Under the pieces are notes generated by a model. That model worked only from the letters and a program-made list of their open reading frames with translations. It made no database searches and had not been told where the DNA came from. The translations under genes and the position numbers were made by a program. Below, in pieces: positions 35,050 to 43,302 of a stretch of DNA of 53,679 bases (positions are counted from its first letter, which is position 1; each line of letters begins with the position of its first letter). Location of the stretch: NCBI RefSeq assembly GCF_029887935.1, contig NZ_JARXRO010000014.1, positions 1 to 53,679 on the forward strand, in the 5' to 3' direction. The stretch comes from Luteimonas kalidii. GTDB lineage: Bacteria > Pseudomonadota > Gammaproteobacteria > Xanthomonadales > Xanthomonadaceae.

Positions 35050-35913
35050 TCAGGCCGCCGACGCGCGGCTCCTGTCCCACCGAGCATGCGCATGCCGCCG
35101 CAGCGCGTCCAGTTCGGCCTCCTCGAGGACCGGGGCGAAGAAATCCAGCCAGAAGTCGGCATCGTCGCAGAAGGCTTCGCGCGCGAGCGCCAGGTGTCGA
35201 CGCCGCTGCGGGCTGTCGGCGTCGAACTCCGCCTCGGCCGCGGCCAGGAACGCCGCACGCCCCTCGCGGGTGTCGATGTACTCACGCAGGCCGGCGTCCA
35301 GCCAGCTGGAAAACTGCTCCTCGCCGTGCTGGCCATGGCAACTCGCCAGGCGGGCGGCCGCCAGCGCGCAGGTGTCCGGCTGCCAGCCGTAGCGCTCGAC
35401 CACCGCGTCCATGTCGCCCCACTGGTCCACCTCGTGGTCCATGTCGCAGCTGCGCAGGAACTCCACGTAGGCGGGGATCCAGGCGCGGTCGCGCTCCACC
35501 AGGGCCCGCATGGCCGCCGTGCCGGCGGGCGTTTCCGCATCCGCCCACATCCTGCTGCCGTGCGCGCCATTTCCGGTCGCGACGGCATAGGCATGCAGCG
35601 CCGGGTGCAGGGACTCAAACCGGGCGGCCTGTTCGCAGAACCCGGCCTCCGACCATTCCGTCTCCGCATGGCCGTCCCCGTCCACTGATCGCAGCTGGAA
35701 GCCGAACGTGGACACGGCGCCGTCGTGCGATGCGTGCGTCAGCTCCGCCAGCGAATCCCGCAGGGATTCCAGCACGCGCAGGCACAACGCCTCGGAGATG
35801 TCGGAATCCCCGGATGCGTCGGATGGACATCCGGCCGCATCGGAAAGCGGGATGGCGACGATCGTGGGGGCCGAATCCTGCCTGCGCGACTCGATCTGCA
35901 GTTGCATCTCCAT
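35050..35913 (-). CDS. Unknown acidic protein
   Basis: A 287-residue product starting MEMQLQIESRRQDSAPTIVA, without signal peptide or membrane segment. It is acidic, rich in Ala and Glu, with His/Cys/Trp clusters such as YVEFLRSCDMDHEVDQWGDM and FCDDADFWLDFFAPVLEEAE. The helical C-terminal half suggests a solenoid or repeat fold. No family or enzyme motif recognised. It is isolated, 188 bp from the convergent-free end of the phosphotriesterase-like gene upstream of it. Confidence 0.55.
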   Translation of the reverse strand: MEMQLQIESRRQDSAPTIVAIPLSDAAGCPSDASGDSDISEALCLRVLESLRDSLAELTHASHDGAVSTFGFQLRSVDGDGHAETEWSEAGFCEQAARFESLHPALHAYAVATGNGAHGSRMWADAETPAGTAAMRALVERDRAWIPAYVEFLRSCDMDHEVDQWGDMDAVVERYGWQPDTCALAAARLASCHGQHGEEQFSSWLDAGLREYIDTREGRAAFLAAAEAEFDADSPQRRRHLALAREAFCDDADFWLDFFAPVLEEAELDALRRHAHARWDRSRASAA

Positions 35914-36101
35914 TCCGGCGGAGCTCCCTGATGGCGGTGTCGCGCAGGATAGCCGGATCCGGCGCGGACACCGCGGTCAGGTTCGACATGCCCTCGCCCA
36001 CGACAGGACGTCCCGGCACCTGCCCCGAAGCGGGCTACGTTGTTGGGTGCGCAATTCCGGGTCCAATCCTCCACGGTCGAACCGATGGGGCCCCGGGGGG
36101 C

Positions 36102-37169
36102 TCAGCGGCGCTTCGTGCCGTACGCAAATGCCTGCGCGGGATTGCGCACGAACAGCAGATCGATGTCGTCGTCGCCGAAGCCATTCGACCGCAGGGCCGG
36201 CACCAGTTCGGTGAACACGGGATGGAATGGATGGAACTCGCCGCCGCCCGGCGCGCCGGCGTTGTACCAGCCTGCATCCTGCGAGAGCAGCACCCTGTGC
36301 AGCAGGCCATGCGCGCGCATGCGCTGGACCAGCGCCAGGTAGGTGTCGACCTGGCCAGGGCGGAACCCGTCGAACGAGACCCAGGCGCCGCGCTGCGCCG
36401 CGCGCACGTGCTGGTCGGCCAGGGTTTCGTTCTGGGCGTGCACCCAGAACCAGGCCGTAGGCGACACGCCCGCCGCCTCCAGCAGGTCGAGCTGCTCGAA
36501 CGCGCAGCGTGCATTGCGGCCGGGCGCCACCGCGTCCCAGGGGCCGATATGCGCTGCGATGGTGAGGCCCGTCTCGAGATGGGTCATCGCGGCCGCGCGC
36601 ACCACCTTGCGTTCGAGCTCGCTGAGCGGGTCACCCTCGAGGCCCAGCTTGACCAGCCCAGGACGCACGTCGGTGCCGTCGATGCCGTGCCGCCATTCGC
36701 CGGTCCAGCGCGCGGCGAGCTGTTCGTCGCCCTCGTCTACCACATAGGGCGGTGTGAACCGTCCGCCCACGGCGACATACGCGCCGGTCGCGGTGACCAT
36801 GTGCAGCCCGCTGGCGTCGGACAGGCGGCGGATCAGCAGGGGATTGCGCCCCAGTGTGGTCGCCGTGCAGTCGATCAGCGTCCGGCAACCGAGGCGGTGG
36901 ATCTCCTGCAGGTGCGGCAGCACCACCTCGACGACATCATCGATGTCCGGCGTGATCGGTTGGGCCGCCTGTTCGGCGTGGGGACGCAGGTCGGCATAGA
37001 GATGCTCGTGCACGAGCGTGATCCCCATCTCGGCCACGTCAACCGGACCCTTCACGGTCATGACCCGCGCACCTGCCGGGCCGCCGGGTCGTGTGCGTCC
37101 AGCGCAGCCGGGCAGGGCCAGGCTGATCGAAGACGCCGCCAGCGTCGAGAGAAATGCCCTGCGTTGCAT
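36102..37169 (-). CDS. Phosphotriesterase-like lipoprotein (amidohydrolase superfamily)
   Basis: A 355-residue protein. The ATG at 37169 has GGAGG upstream and starts MQRRAFLSTLAASSISLALP followed by GC, giving both a Tat-like RR and a lipobox Cys22. The amidohydrolase barrel shows the metal site HEHLYAD (about 54-60), a Lys in LVKLGLEG, His in TIAAHIG and VHAQNE, and Asp in LLSQDAGWY. The phosphotriesterase family hydrolyses phosphoesters or lactones; substrate unknown. An alternative start at 37202 overlaps the end of a frameshifted VOC gene upstream, so the two probably formed one operon. Confidence 0.85.
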   Translation of the reverse strand: MQRRAFLSTLAASSISLALPGCAGRTRPGGPAGARVMTVKGPVDVAEMGITLVHEHLYADLRPHAEQAAQPITPDIDDVVEVVLPHLQEIHRLGCRTLIDCTATTLGRNPLLIRRLSDASGLHMVTATGAYVAVGGRFTPPYVVDEGDEQLAARWTGEWRHGIDGTDVRPGLVKLGLEGDPLSELERKVVRAAAMTHLETGLTIAAHIGPWDAVAPGRNARCAFEQLDLLEAAGVSPTAWFWVHAQNETLADQHVRAAQRGAWVSFDGFRPGQVDTYLALVQRMRAHGLLHRVLLSQDAGWYNAGAPGGGEFHPFHPVFTELVPALRSNGFGDDDIDLLFVRNPAQAFAYGTKRR

Positions 37170-37203
37170 TCGAAGCCTCCTGCGCGACAGCGCGCTCGTC
37201 ATG

Positions 37204-37613
37204 TCATGGCGCTTGCGCGCGGATATCGGCCTGGACGTGGAACACGCCCAACTTGTTTCGGTCCGGATCACGGAAATACGCGGCATGCGTTCCGGGCCTG
37301 CGCTCGCCGGGAGGCCCCTCGCAAGTGCCGCCCAGTGCCAGTGCGGTCGCGTGGATGAAGGCGACTTCAGCCGGGGAGCCGGCGCGAAGGCCCACCATCG
37401 TGCCGTTGCCGTTGGTTGCGGGTCGACCGTCGTAGGGTAGGGCATGCACACGGCCAGGCCACTCCCGCCACCGGCCGGCGTCCAGAGAATCGAGCGGGCG
37501 GTCTTCAGGGCCTGCCTGGCATCGAAGCATGCGAGCAGCCCGTCGTAGAACACTTCGGCCCTGCCGAGGTCGTTGGTGCCGAGGATGATGTTGGTGAAGA
37601 TCGAAGAACGCAT
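37204..37613 (-). pseudogene. VOC-family protein gene with a 5-bp duplication frameshift
   Basis: It starts MRSSIFTNIILGTNDLGRAE from ATG 37613 and reads a typical single VOC domain to AVCMPY. At 37433-37442 the plus strand has TAGGG twice (CCCTACCCTA on the coding strand); removing one unit restores the reading DGRPATNGNG, then VFHVQADIRAQAP and a TGA at 37204. The two halves are complementary in different frames, so this is a single recent frameshift or a sequencing error. VOC proteins bind metals and include glyoxalase I and antibiotic-resistance dioxygenase-fold proteins; the specific role is unknown. It precedes the phosphotriesterase gene. Confidence 0.8.
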
Positions 37614-37708
37614 GGCGTGATTCCCGTGCGGGCTGCAGCATTGGATCCGGTCCGCGCCGTCAGATTCCAACCGGACGACTGCACGGCGCGTGTCGGCGCT
37701 CTGCCTGA

Positions 37709-37951
37709 CTAGCGCTGGGAACCGGGGGCGTGGGGCCCGCGCCGCAGCCGGTGTATCGCGTGCCACACCAACGCGAGACCTACTGTCATCGATGCGATGC
37801 CGGCACAGATCCACATTGCGGACACGCCCTTGATGGTCTCGCAACTGGCCGCGCAGGCCACCGGCTCGATGTGGACCAGCCCGGCGCCCTGGAGCGTCCA
37901 CAGTACGCCGATCGCCCCCAGCAGGGCTCCAGGCGCCGCCAGGCTGCGCAC
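37709..37951 (-). CDS. Small two-helix membrane protein, start uncertain
   Basis: From GTG 37951 the frame gives 80 residues with two hydrophobic segments (PGALLGAIGVLWTLQGAGLV and SAMWICAGIASMTVGLALVW) and three Cys between them. A strong AGGAGG lies upstream near 37989-37994, eight bases before an in-frame ATT codon at 37981, which would add ten residues; no ATG is available. The GTG has only a weak ribosome site. No family recognised. The composition and helices support a gene, the exact start does not. Confidence 0.45.
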   Translation of the reverse strand: MRSLAAPGALLGAIGVLWTLQGAGLVHIEPVACAASCETIKGVSAMWICAGIASMTVGLALVWHAIHRLRRGPHAPGSQR

Positions 37952-38133
37952 GAACAGTCCCGCTGGCTTGCGCCACTGAATTGCCGATGCCTCCTGTGCT
38001 CCCCTGATGTGGACCGGACCGATCTGCGGTGCGGATTCGGGACGGCGGATCGCGTCGCCGCTCCCAGCCGGTAGATGGCCGCGGATCGGTGGCGGCGCGG
38101 TCGGCTCGAATGATGTGCATGACCAGCATGCCG

Positions 38134-38610
38134 TCAGGGTCCGTCGGCATGCGCGGGCTCGCAGGCGACGACGGTCCTGACGGAGTTCGCGATGTAGCAC
38201 TGGTGATGGGCGTCCCGGTGCATCCGATCGATCTCCAGCCGGGCCGGACGCCGCTCGCCCGAGAAAACCACCGCGGGTTTCAGCGTGACCGAGGACATCC
38301 AGATATGCCCCGCCGGGTCCTTGTCCAGGACGCCGATGGCCGTGTCCTGGTAGGCATCGACGACATACCTGCGTTTAGCCGCGATGGAGAGGAACAGCAG
38401 CATGTGGCAACTGGAGAGGGAGGACACGAACGTTTCCTCCGGGTCGATCGCGTCCGGGTCGGAGCAGGGCACCGGCACCACATGGGGCGACGACGATCCC
38501 GGAACGTCGATCCCGGCATCGAAGCGCAGGATGTGTCGCCTGCTGTAGCGATGGTCGAGGAAGACCTGGTCGCCGCGCGACCAGAGCGTTTCGACGATGT
38601 ATTGGGCCAT
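38134..38610 (-). CDS. OsmC/Ohr-family protein
   Basis: A 158-residue protein starting MAQYIVETLWSRGDQVFLDH from ATG 38610 with GGAGAG upstream. The OsmC fold is shown by the central DPEETFVSSLSSCHMLLFLS with the first redox Cys (about 68) and CYIANSVRTVVACEPAHADG with the partner region near residue 138. OsmC/Ohr proteins reduce organic hydroperoxides using two cysteines. The second Cys in Ohr proper sits in a VCP motif that is replaced here by HHQCYIANS, which is the OsmC-like SACHMLLFL/CPIS type. A cytosolic peroxide-defence role is likely. Confidence 0.85.
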   Translation of the reverse strand: MAQYIVETLWSRGDQVFLDHRYSRRHILRFDAGIDVPGSSSPHVVPVPCSDPDAIDPEETFVSSLSSCHMLLFLSIAAKRRYVVDAYQDTAIGVLDKDPAGHIWMSSVTLKPAVVFSGERRPARLEIDRMHRDAHHQCYIANSVRTVVACEPAHADGP

Positions 38611-38771
38611 CTGCGCTCTCCGTGAATGGGATCCGCCACTCCCGACGGTGCCCGCGGGAGGGCGGTGGGTATGGCGCACGGTCCCGCAGCCCTGGTGGTG
38701 TCGTGACGATGGACGGTCGGCGTCCAACGTCTCGGGGCGCGAGGCAACGGAACCGGTCTGCCGCATTTCCG

Positions 38772-39236
38772 CTAGATCCCGGGCGGGGAGTAGCGAAAGC
38801 GCAGCTTCCCCACGCCTGTCGCCCCGAGGCGGCGATAGAAGCGTGCCGCGCGATGGTTCCAGTGCGGGGTCTGCCACTGGATCTCGTCGATGCGCGCATC
38901 CCGTGCGAAGTCGAGCAGGGCGGCGAACAGGCTCGCGCCCACGCCGTCGCTGCGATGGCCTTCGGCCACGTAGAGGCAGTCCATGTGCAGGAACGGTGCA
39001 CAGCGCCAGGTGGAGAAATCGCGGGTGGCTGTGAGGTAGCCGATGGCGGTGTCACCGCGAGCCGCGATCCATGCGAGCAGGTGCGCCGGTGCTGCGCTCC
39101 GTTCGAACAGGGCCGCGTCCAGTCCCGCCCTGGTCGCCGCCGGCGGACGCGCGCGCTCGAAGGCCGCATGCGCCTGCACCAGCTCGAGCAGGGCTGCCAG
39201 GTCGTCGGGCGCGGCGCGTCGGACCTCGAGACTCAT
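38772..39236 (-). CDS. GNAT-family N-acetyltransferase, coupled to rhodanese gene
   Basis: A 154-residue acetyltransferase. The ATG at 39236 overlaps the TGA of the rhodanese gene by four bases (ATGA), so they are translationally coupled. The fold motifs are MDCLYVAEGHRSDGVGASLF (motif A, about 85-104) and HWNHRAARFYRRLGATGVGK (motif B, about 125-144). The substrate is unknown. Together with the rhodanese and the divergent FtrA-type regulator it forms a compact module. Confidence 0.88.
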   Translation of the reverse strand: MSLEVRRAAPDDLAALLELVQAHAAFERARPPAATRAGLDAALFERSAAPAHLLAWIAARGDTAIGYLTATRDFSTWRCAPFLHMDCLYVAEGHRSDGVGASLFAALLDFARDARIDEIQWQTPHWNHRAARFYRRLGATGVGKLRFRYSPPGI

Positions 39237-39634
39237 GTGCCATCGCCGGCCAGGGCGAACCCTTCGTCGATCCAGCCGGTGATGCCGCCGGTCATGATCT
39301 TGACCGCCCGTCCCAGGCCAGCAAGACGCACCGCCGCGCGCGCCGCGCCATTGCAGTGCGGCCCTGCGCAGTAGGCGACGAACAGCGTCTCCCGCGGCCA
39401 CGCGTCCAGGCGCGAGGCGATGATCTTGCCGTGGGGCAGGTGGATCGCACCCGGCACGTGGCCGGCGGCGTAGGCCTCCGCACCCCGCACATCCAGCAGC
39501 ACGAAATCAGGGCTGCCACTGCGAAGCGCTTCGTGGACGTCCCAGCAGTCGGTCTCGAAGGCGAACTGCCGCTGGAAATGGATCAGCGCCTCGTCGGCGG
39601 GTGCGGCTCGATCGGCGGTGACGGCGTTGCGCAT
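39233..39634 (-). CDS. Rhodanese-like sulfurtransferase domain protein
   Basis: A 133-residue single rhodanese domain from ATG 39634. DFVLLDVRGAEAYAAGHVPG (about 43-62) is the typical first motif, and the active Cys89 lies in FVAYCAGPHCNGAARA. It transfers sulfane sulfur to a thiol or cyanide acceptor. It is the first gene of a two-gene unit with the GNAT protein and is divergent from the FtrA/GlxA-type regulator, an association I recall from other proteobacteria. Confidence 0.88.
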   Translation of the reverse strand: MRNAVTADRAAPADEALIHFQRQFAFETDCWDVHEALRSGSPDFVLLDVRGAEAYAAGHVPGAIHLPHGKIIASRLDAWPRETLFVAYCAGPHCNGAARAAVRLAGLGRAVKIMTGGITGWIDEGFALAGDGT

Positions 39635-39723
39635 GTGCGGCCTCGTCGGGAACGTGCGTCGGCGATTGCGGTCGGGACGGGACCGATTGTGCGGGCGCAG
39701 GCGCGCGGCGTAGAGTGGCGGGA

Positions 39724-40803
39724 ATGCCAACCAGCGATCAAATGCCGCCAGGGCCGGCCCGGGCCAGCCGCGAGTCCCGGACAACGCGTCGGTCGGCGCA
39801 GGATCGACCGGCGTCGAACCGGCCCACGGACATCGCGCCCGCGCCCAACCGGAACGTCGCCGTGCTGGTGTACGACGGCCTGTGCCTGTTCGAGTTCGCC
39901 TGCGTCGCGGAAGTCTTCGGCCTGCACCGCCCGGAAGCCGGCCCGGACTGGTACACGCTGAGGACCGTCTCGCTCGACGGCGGCCCGGTGCGCACGCCCT
40001 TCGGCGGCAGCGTGGTGCCGGCCGGTGGCCTGGCGCGGCTTCGCAACGTCGGCACGATCGTCATCCCGGGCTGGCCCGGCGTCGACGTTCCCGTGCCCGA
40101 CGTCCTGGTCGCCGCGCTGCGCAGCGCCCATCGCAAGGGTGCGCGTCTGCTGTCGATCTGCTCGGGCGCATTCGTGCTGGCCGCCACCGGCCTGCTCGAC
40201 GGTCACCGCGCCACCACCCACTGGCGCTACGCGCAGACCCTGCGCACCTGCTTTCCGCGCGTCCACGTCGATCCCGACGTGCTCTATGTCGACAACGGCC
40301 AGGTCCTGACATCCGCCGGCAGCGCAGCGGGCCTCGACCTGATGCTGCACCTCGTCCGCCGCGACTTCGGCAGCCGGATGGCCAACACCGTCGCGCGCCG
40401 CCTGGTGGTGCCGCCGCACCGCGAAGGCGGGCAGGCGCAGTTCGTGCAGCGGCCGGTCGCGGCACCGGGCCGCGACCGGCTCTCGCCGCTGCTCGATCGC
40501 ATGCGCCGCAGCCTGGACCGTCCGCACACCGTCGCCGACCTGGCCTCGCAACTCGCCATGAGCGAGCGCAGCTTCCTGCGCCACTTCCAGGCGGCCACCG
40601 GCACCTCGCCGCACGACTGGCTCACCGGTGCACGCGTGCAGCACGCGCAGGAGATGCTGGAAAACACCCGCCTTCCTGTGGACCGCATCGCGGAGAAGTG
40701 CGGCTTCGGCACCGCAACCACGCTGCGGCACCACTTCAGGCAACGCCTGGGCACGAGTCCAACGGCATACCGGCAGCGGTTCGGCGCGGTGGCCGGGCGA
40801 TAG
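39724..40803 (+). CDS. ftrA: GlxA/FtrA-type transcriptional regulator (DJ-1/PfpI plus AraC HTH)
   Basis: A 359-residue regulator. After a Pro/Arg-rich N-terminal stretch, a DJ-1/PfpI-like domain (about 44-225) contains VAVLVYDGLCLFEFACVAEV and the nucleophile-elbow-like LLSICSGAFVLAATGLLDG. The C-terminal AraC-type double HTH (about 260-350) is TVADLASQLAMSERSFLRHF and DRIAEKCGFGTATTLRHHFR. The ATG at 39724 is used, a GTG at 39715 being the alternative. It faces the rhodanese-GNAT pair across about 90 bp and probably regulates it. Confidence 0.88.
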   Translation: MPTSDQMPPGPARASRESRTTRRSAQDRPASNRPTDIAPAPNRNVAVLVYDGLCLFEFACVAEVFGLHRPEAGPDWYTLRTVSLDGGPVRTPFGGSVVPAGGLARLRNVGTIVIPGWPGVDVPVPDVLVAALRSAHRKGARLLSICSGAFVLAATGLLDGHRATTHWRYAQTLRTCFPRVHVDPDVLYVDNGQVLTSAGSAAGLDLMLHLVRRDFGSRMANTVARRLVVPPHREGGQAQFVQRPVAAPGRDRLSPLLDRMRRSLDRPHTVADLASQLAMSERSFLRHFQAATGTSPHDWLTGARVQHAQEMLENTRLPVDRIAEKCGFGTATTLRHHFRQRLGTSPTAYRQRFGAVAGR

Positions 40804-40849
40804 TGGGGCTGTGATGCCGCTATGGATGGAGCAGCGGTCATGCGCCGGC

Positions 40850-41115
40850 TTCTCGACATGCGTGCACCTTGCGGTCGAGTTCGATGTAGCGATGGCAGCG
40901 CGGCAGATAGTGGTCCGCCATGAATGGGCAGGCCCTGTACCGGACTTCCAACGACGTAACGGTACGATGGTCATGGGCGTTGATGGATCGCTCGGGCCAC
41001 GCTTCAGCGTCTGTATCATGCGCGCCGTGTGACCGGGTTGCCATCGGGTGACCAGCAGGTGGACGTCGTCGATCATCAACACGTATGCACGGATCCGTCC
41101 GATGCGACGCCCGAC
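40850..41115 (-). pseudogene. Decayed RAYT (REP-associated tyrosine transposase) fragment
   Basis: In the minus frames the segments IRAYVLMIDDVHLLVTRWQP then GHTARMIQ, and after a frameshift YRACPFMADHYLPRCHRYIE, then LDRKV, match the middle of the intact RAYT at 42518-43153 (HAYVLMPHHVHLLVTPMAPG and YKACPVMDDTYVLRCQRDIE). The catalytic HVH has become DVH, the N-terminus and C-terminus are missing and the frame is broken. It lies between the FtrA gene and the methyltransferase gene. Confidence 0.75.
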
Positions 41116-41156
41116 CGGCATACTCCACGCCTCCGACGTCGTGGAGCGCATGTCTC

Positions 41157-41765
41157 ATGTCCAGTGATCGGGTTGGCGAGAACCGGCGCGCCGTCGCCGA
41201 CTACGAACGCACTGCGGGCGAGTACGTGTCCACGGTGGACGGGCGTCCATCGGCCAGTGCCGACGCGCTGCATCGGCTCGCCGGGGCCGTTGGCCCGGCG
41301 GGGCGCGTGCTGGAGATCGGGTCGGGCCCCGGATGGGATGCCGATGCACTGGAGGCGCTGGGCATCGACGTGCATCGCACCGACGCCGCCATGGCCTTCT
41401 GCGAGTTCCAGGCGGAGCGCGGCAAGCGCTGCGACCGGCTCGATCTGCTCGCCGATCCGATCCAGGGGCGCTACGGCGGCGTGATGATGCTCTGCGTGCT
41501 GCAGCATTTCGCGCGTAGCCGGCTGGAGGGAATCCTGCGCAAGCTGGCGGGAGCGCTGGAGACGGATGGCGCGCTGCTCCTGATGTATCCGGAAGGCGAA
41601 GACGACGCGTGGGAGCATGGCAGTGCCGGCGACTACCGCGTGGTGCGCTGGACGGTGGTGGCCATGGATGCGCGCCTGACGCAGGCGGAGTTCGAGGTCG
41701 CTTGGGACGAGGCGCGGGAGGGGCGAGGCGGCAGCTGGCGCACGGTGCTGGCGCGCAAGAGGTAA
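41157..41765 (+). CDS. Class I SAM-dependent methyltransferase
   Basis: A 202-residue protein starting MSSDRVGENRRAVADYERTA from ATG 41157. The Rossmann motif I is VLEIGSGPGWDADALEALGI (about 50-69), followed by the acidic DVHRTDAA and a motif-IV-like GGVMMLCVLQHFAR. It is likely a small-molecule methyltransferase; substrate unknown. Its 5' end lies beside the decayed RAYT fragment. The longer open frame upstream to 41085 is in that pseudogene region and is not used. Confidence 0.85.
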   Translation: MSSDRVGENRRAVADYERTAGEYVSTVDGRPSASADALHRLAGAVGPAGRVLEIGSGPGWDADALEALGIDVHRTDAAMAFCEFQAERGKRCDRLDLLADPIQGRYGGVMMLCVLQHFARSRLEGILRKLAGALETDGALLLMYPEGEDDAWEHGSAGDYRVVRWTVVAMDARLTQAEFEVAWDEAREGRGGSWRTVLARKR

Positions 41766-41810
41766 CGTCAGCAGGGGCCGGAGTCATTCGCGGCTTGTAC
41801 TGCTGGCCCG

Positions 41811-42287
41811 CTACGGTTCCCCCGTTTTCCCGTCGACCAGCGGCTGCAGGCATGCTTCCTCGTCGGACGGATAGCGCTCCACGGGCAGGCGCTGCAGGCA
41901 GGCGGCAGCCGTGTCGAGCACCGCGGTGCGCTGCGCGAGCAAGGCGTTGCTGCACGTCAGGGCATGGACGTGCGGCCACGCGCCGCCCGCGCCGGTGAGC
42001 ATGCCGGCCAGCTGGCAATCGCTGTCCCGGTACGCCAGCCACGCCTGTTGCTGTGCGGCGACGGCCTGGGCGAGCGGAGCGGGATCGTCGGCCGTGTCGT
42101 CGAACGCAGCGAGCAGGCGCGCGTAGGCCGCATCCAGGGCCGGGCGCAGGGCCTGTTCGCGCTCCGCCTCGACCAGCAGCGTGTGCCGCGCACTGCCTTC
42201 GGGCCATTGCTCCCGGCCATCCTGCGCGGTTGCAGGGCCGGCGAACGCGAGCGCCCCGTTGGCAAGGAGGATGAGGATCGACTTCAT
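41811..42287 (-). CDS. LprI-like lysozyme-inhibitor-type (DUF1311) secreted protein
   Basis: A 158-residue exported protein with signal peptide MKSILILLANGALAFAGPAT. The body has the DUF1311/LprI pattern: AYARLLAAFDD, then AVAAQQQAWLAYRDSDCQLA (about 81-100) and LTCSNALLAQRTAVLD with conserved Cys. Mycobacterial LprI inhibits lysozyme; most bacterial homologues are uncharacterised. It may protect the cell wall against lysozyme, which is inference. The gene converges on the methyltransferase gene. Confidence 0.8.
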   Translation of the reverse strand: MKSILILLANGALAFAGPATAQDGREQWPEGSARHTLLVEAEREQALRPALDAAYARLLAAFDDTADDPAPLAQAVAAQQQAWLAYRDSDCQLAGMLTGAGGAWPHVHALTCSNALLAQRTAVLDTAAACLQRLPVERYPSDEEACLQPLVDGKTGEP

Positions 42288-42517
42288 TGGTCAGGGGCCC
42301 GGCGCCGGAGTGGACATTCGTTGCGACAAGGGTGCGCCTGATCCACCGCAGGCGGAAGTGTCCGCGGGCCGGTACCCGGGCGCGGTTGTCACTGCAATCC
42401 GGGCGGTGGGGATCGCGCACGCGGAGGCGGTCGGGGCCCGATCGTCCACCCCTCCGTGCGCGTCGATGACGCGCGCCTGGCGCGTACGGTCCTGCGCGGC
42501 CCGTCGATCCGGCCGGG

Positions 42518-43153
42518 TCAAGCGTCGAGGGCGTCGCGCAAGCGATCCGGCCCATGGAGATGCTGGCGCTGCAGGTGCAGATGGATCGCGGCGGTCTCGT
42601 CGGGGTCGACGACCTGCGTGACCATTGCCCGCCACGCACGCCGTCGCGCGGCGACGTCCGGCCCGAGTGCGGTCCAGGCGCGATGCGGGGTGAGCAGGGG
42701 ATCGCCGGGCGGCACGGTATTGCCGCGATGGCTGGACCAGCGGTAGTGCGCCGGATCCACGACCATGCGCGCGCGCAGGGGCTGGAGTTCGATGTCGCGC
42801 TGGCAGCGCAGGACGTAGGTGTCGTCCATGACCGGACACGCCTTGTACCGGCGGTGCCAGAGCGTGCCCGTGCGGCTGTAGCGGTCATTGAAGTACCTCG
42901 CGTAACCGCATCCGAGCGCCTGCATCAGCCGCGCCAGATGCCCGGGCGCCATCGGCGTCACCAGCAGGTGGACGTGATGGGGCATCAGCACGTACGCGTG
43001 GACGCTGCAGTATTCGCGACGGGCGAGCTCACACAGGTACTGCAGGTAGCGGACACGGTCGACGTCGGAGCCGAAGCATGGCTGGCGGTCGCTGGCGCGC
43101 TGGACGATATGTTGCGGAACACCGGGCAGGTCGATGCGGGGCGGGCGGGGCAT
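42518..43153 (-). CDS. RAYT: REP-associated tyrosine transposase (IS200-like, Y1)
   Basis: A 211-residue protein from ATG 43153 (MPRPPRIDLPGVPQHIVQRA). It has the HUH metal motif His60-Val-His62 in MPHHVHLLVTP, a run of Tyr in CGYARYFNDRYSRTGTLWHR that holds the candidate nucleophile (Tyr84, 87 or 92), and a RAYT-like C-terminal half ending PAHYRWSSHRG. RAYTs are domesticated relatives of the IS200/IS605 transposases that nick and move REP elements. The eight GTAG-headed REPs of this window are the obvious substrates, and no IS ends are seen around it, which fits a chromosomal RAYT. Confidence 0.9.
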   Translation of the reverse strand: MPRPPRIDLPGVPQHIVQRASDRQPCFGSDVDRVRYLQYLCELARREYCSVHAYVLMPHHVHLLVTPMAPGHLARLMQALGCGYARYFNDRYSRTGTLWHRRYKACPVMDDTYVLRCQRDIELQPLRARMVVDPAHYRWSSHRGNTVPPGDPLLTPHRAWTALGPDVAARRRAWRAMVTQVVDPDETAAIHLHLQRQHLHGPDRLRDALDA

Positions 43154-43302
43154 GATCGCGTCCTTGCGATGATGAGACGTCAGCTTGCCGCATGCACGGG
43201 TCCCCGGCACGAAGGAACGGCCGCGTCGGGCTGTCGGAAAACTTCCCTCCGGCGCCGGGCGCCGTTACCGTTCCCGGATTGAATCGATCGGGAGACCACC
43301 AC

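Noticed and set aside
37204..38150. One long frame from the VOC start into the phosphotriesterase gene as a fusion protein
   Set aside because: The frame in between has no VOC or hydrolase motif, and removing the 5-bp duplication explains both halves as separate proteins. The phosphotriesterase has its own GGAGG and signal.
43192..43302. Longer start for the cupin protein at 43192
   Set aside because: The additional residues are basic and Gly/Pro-rich with no ribosome site; ATG 43303 gives the ordinary cupin length.
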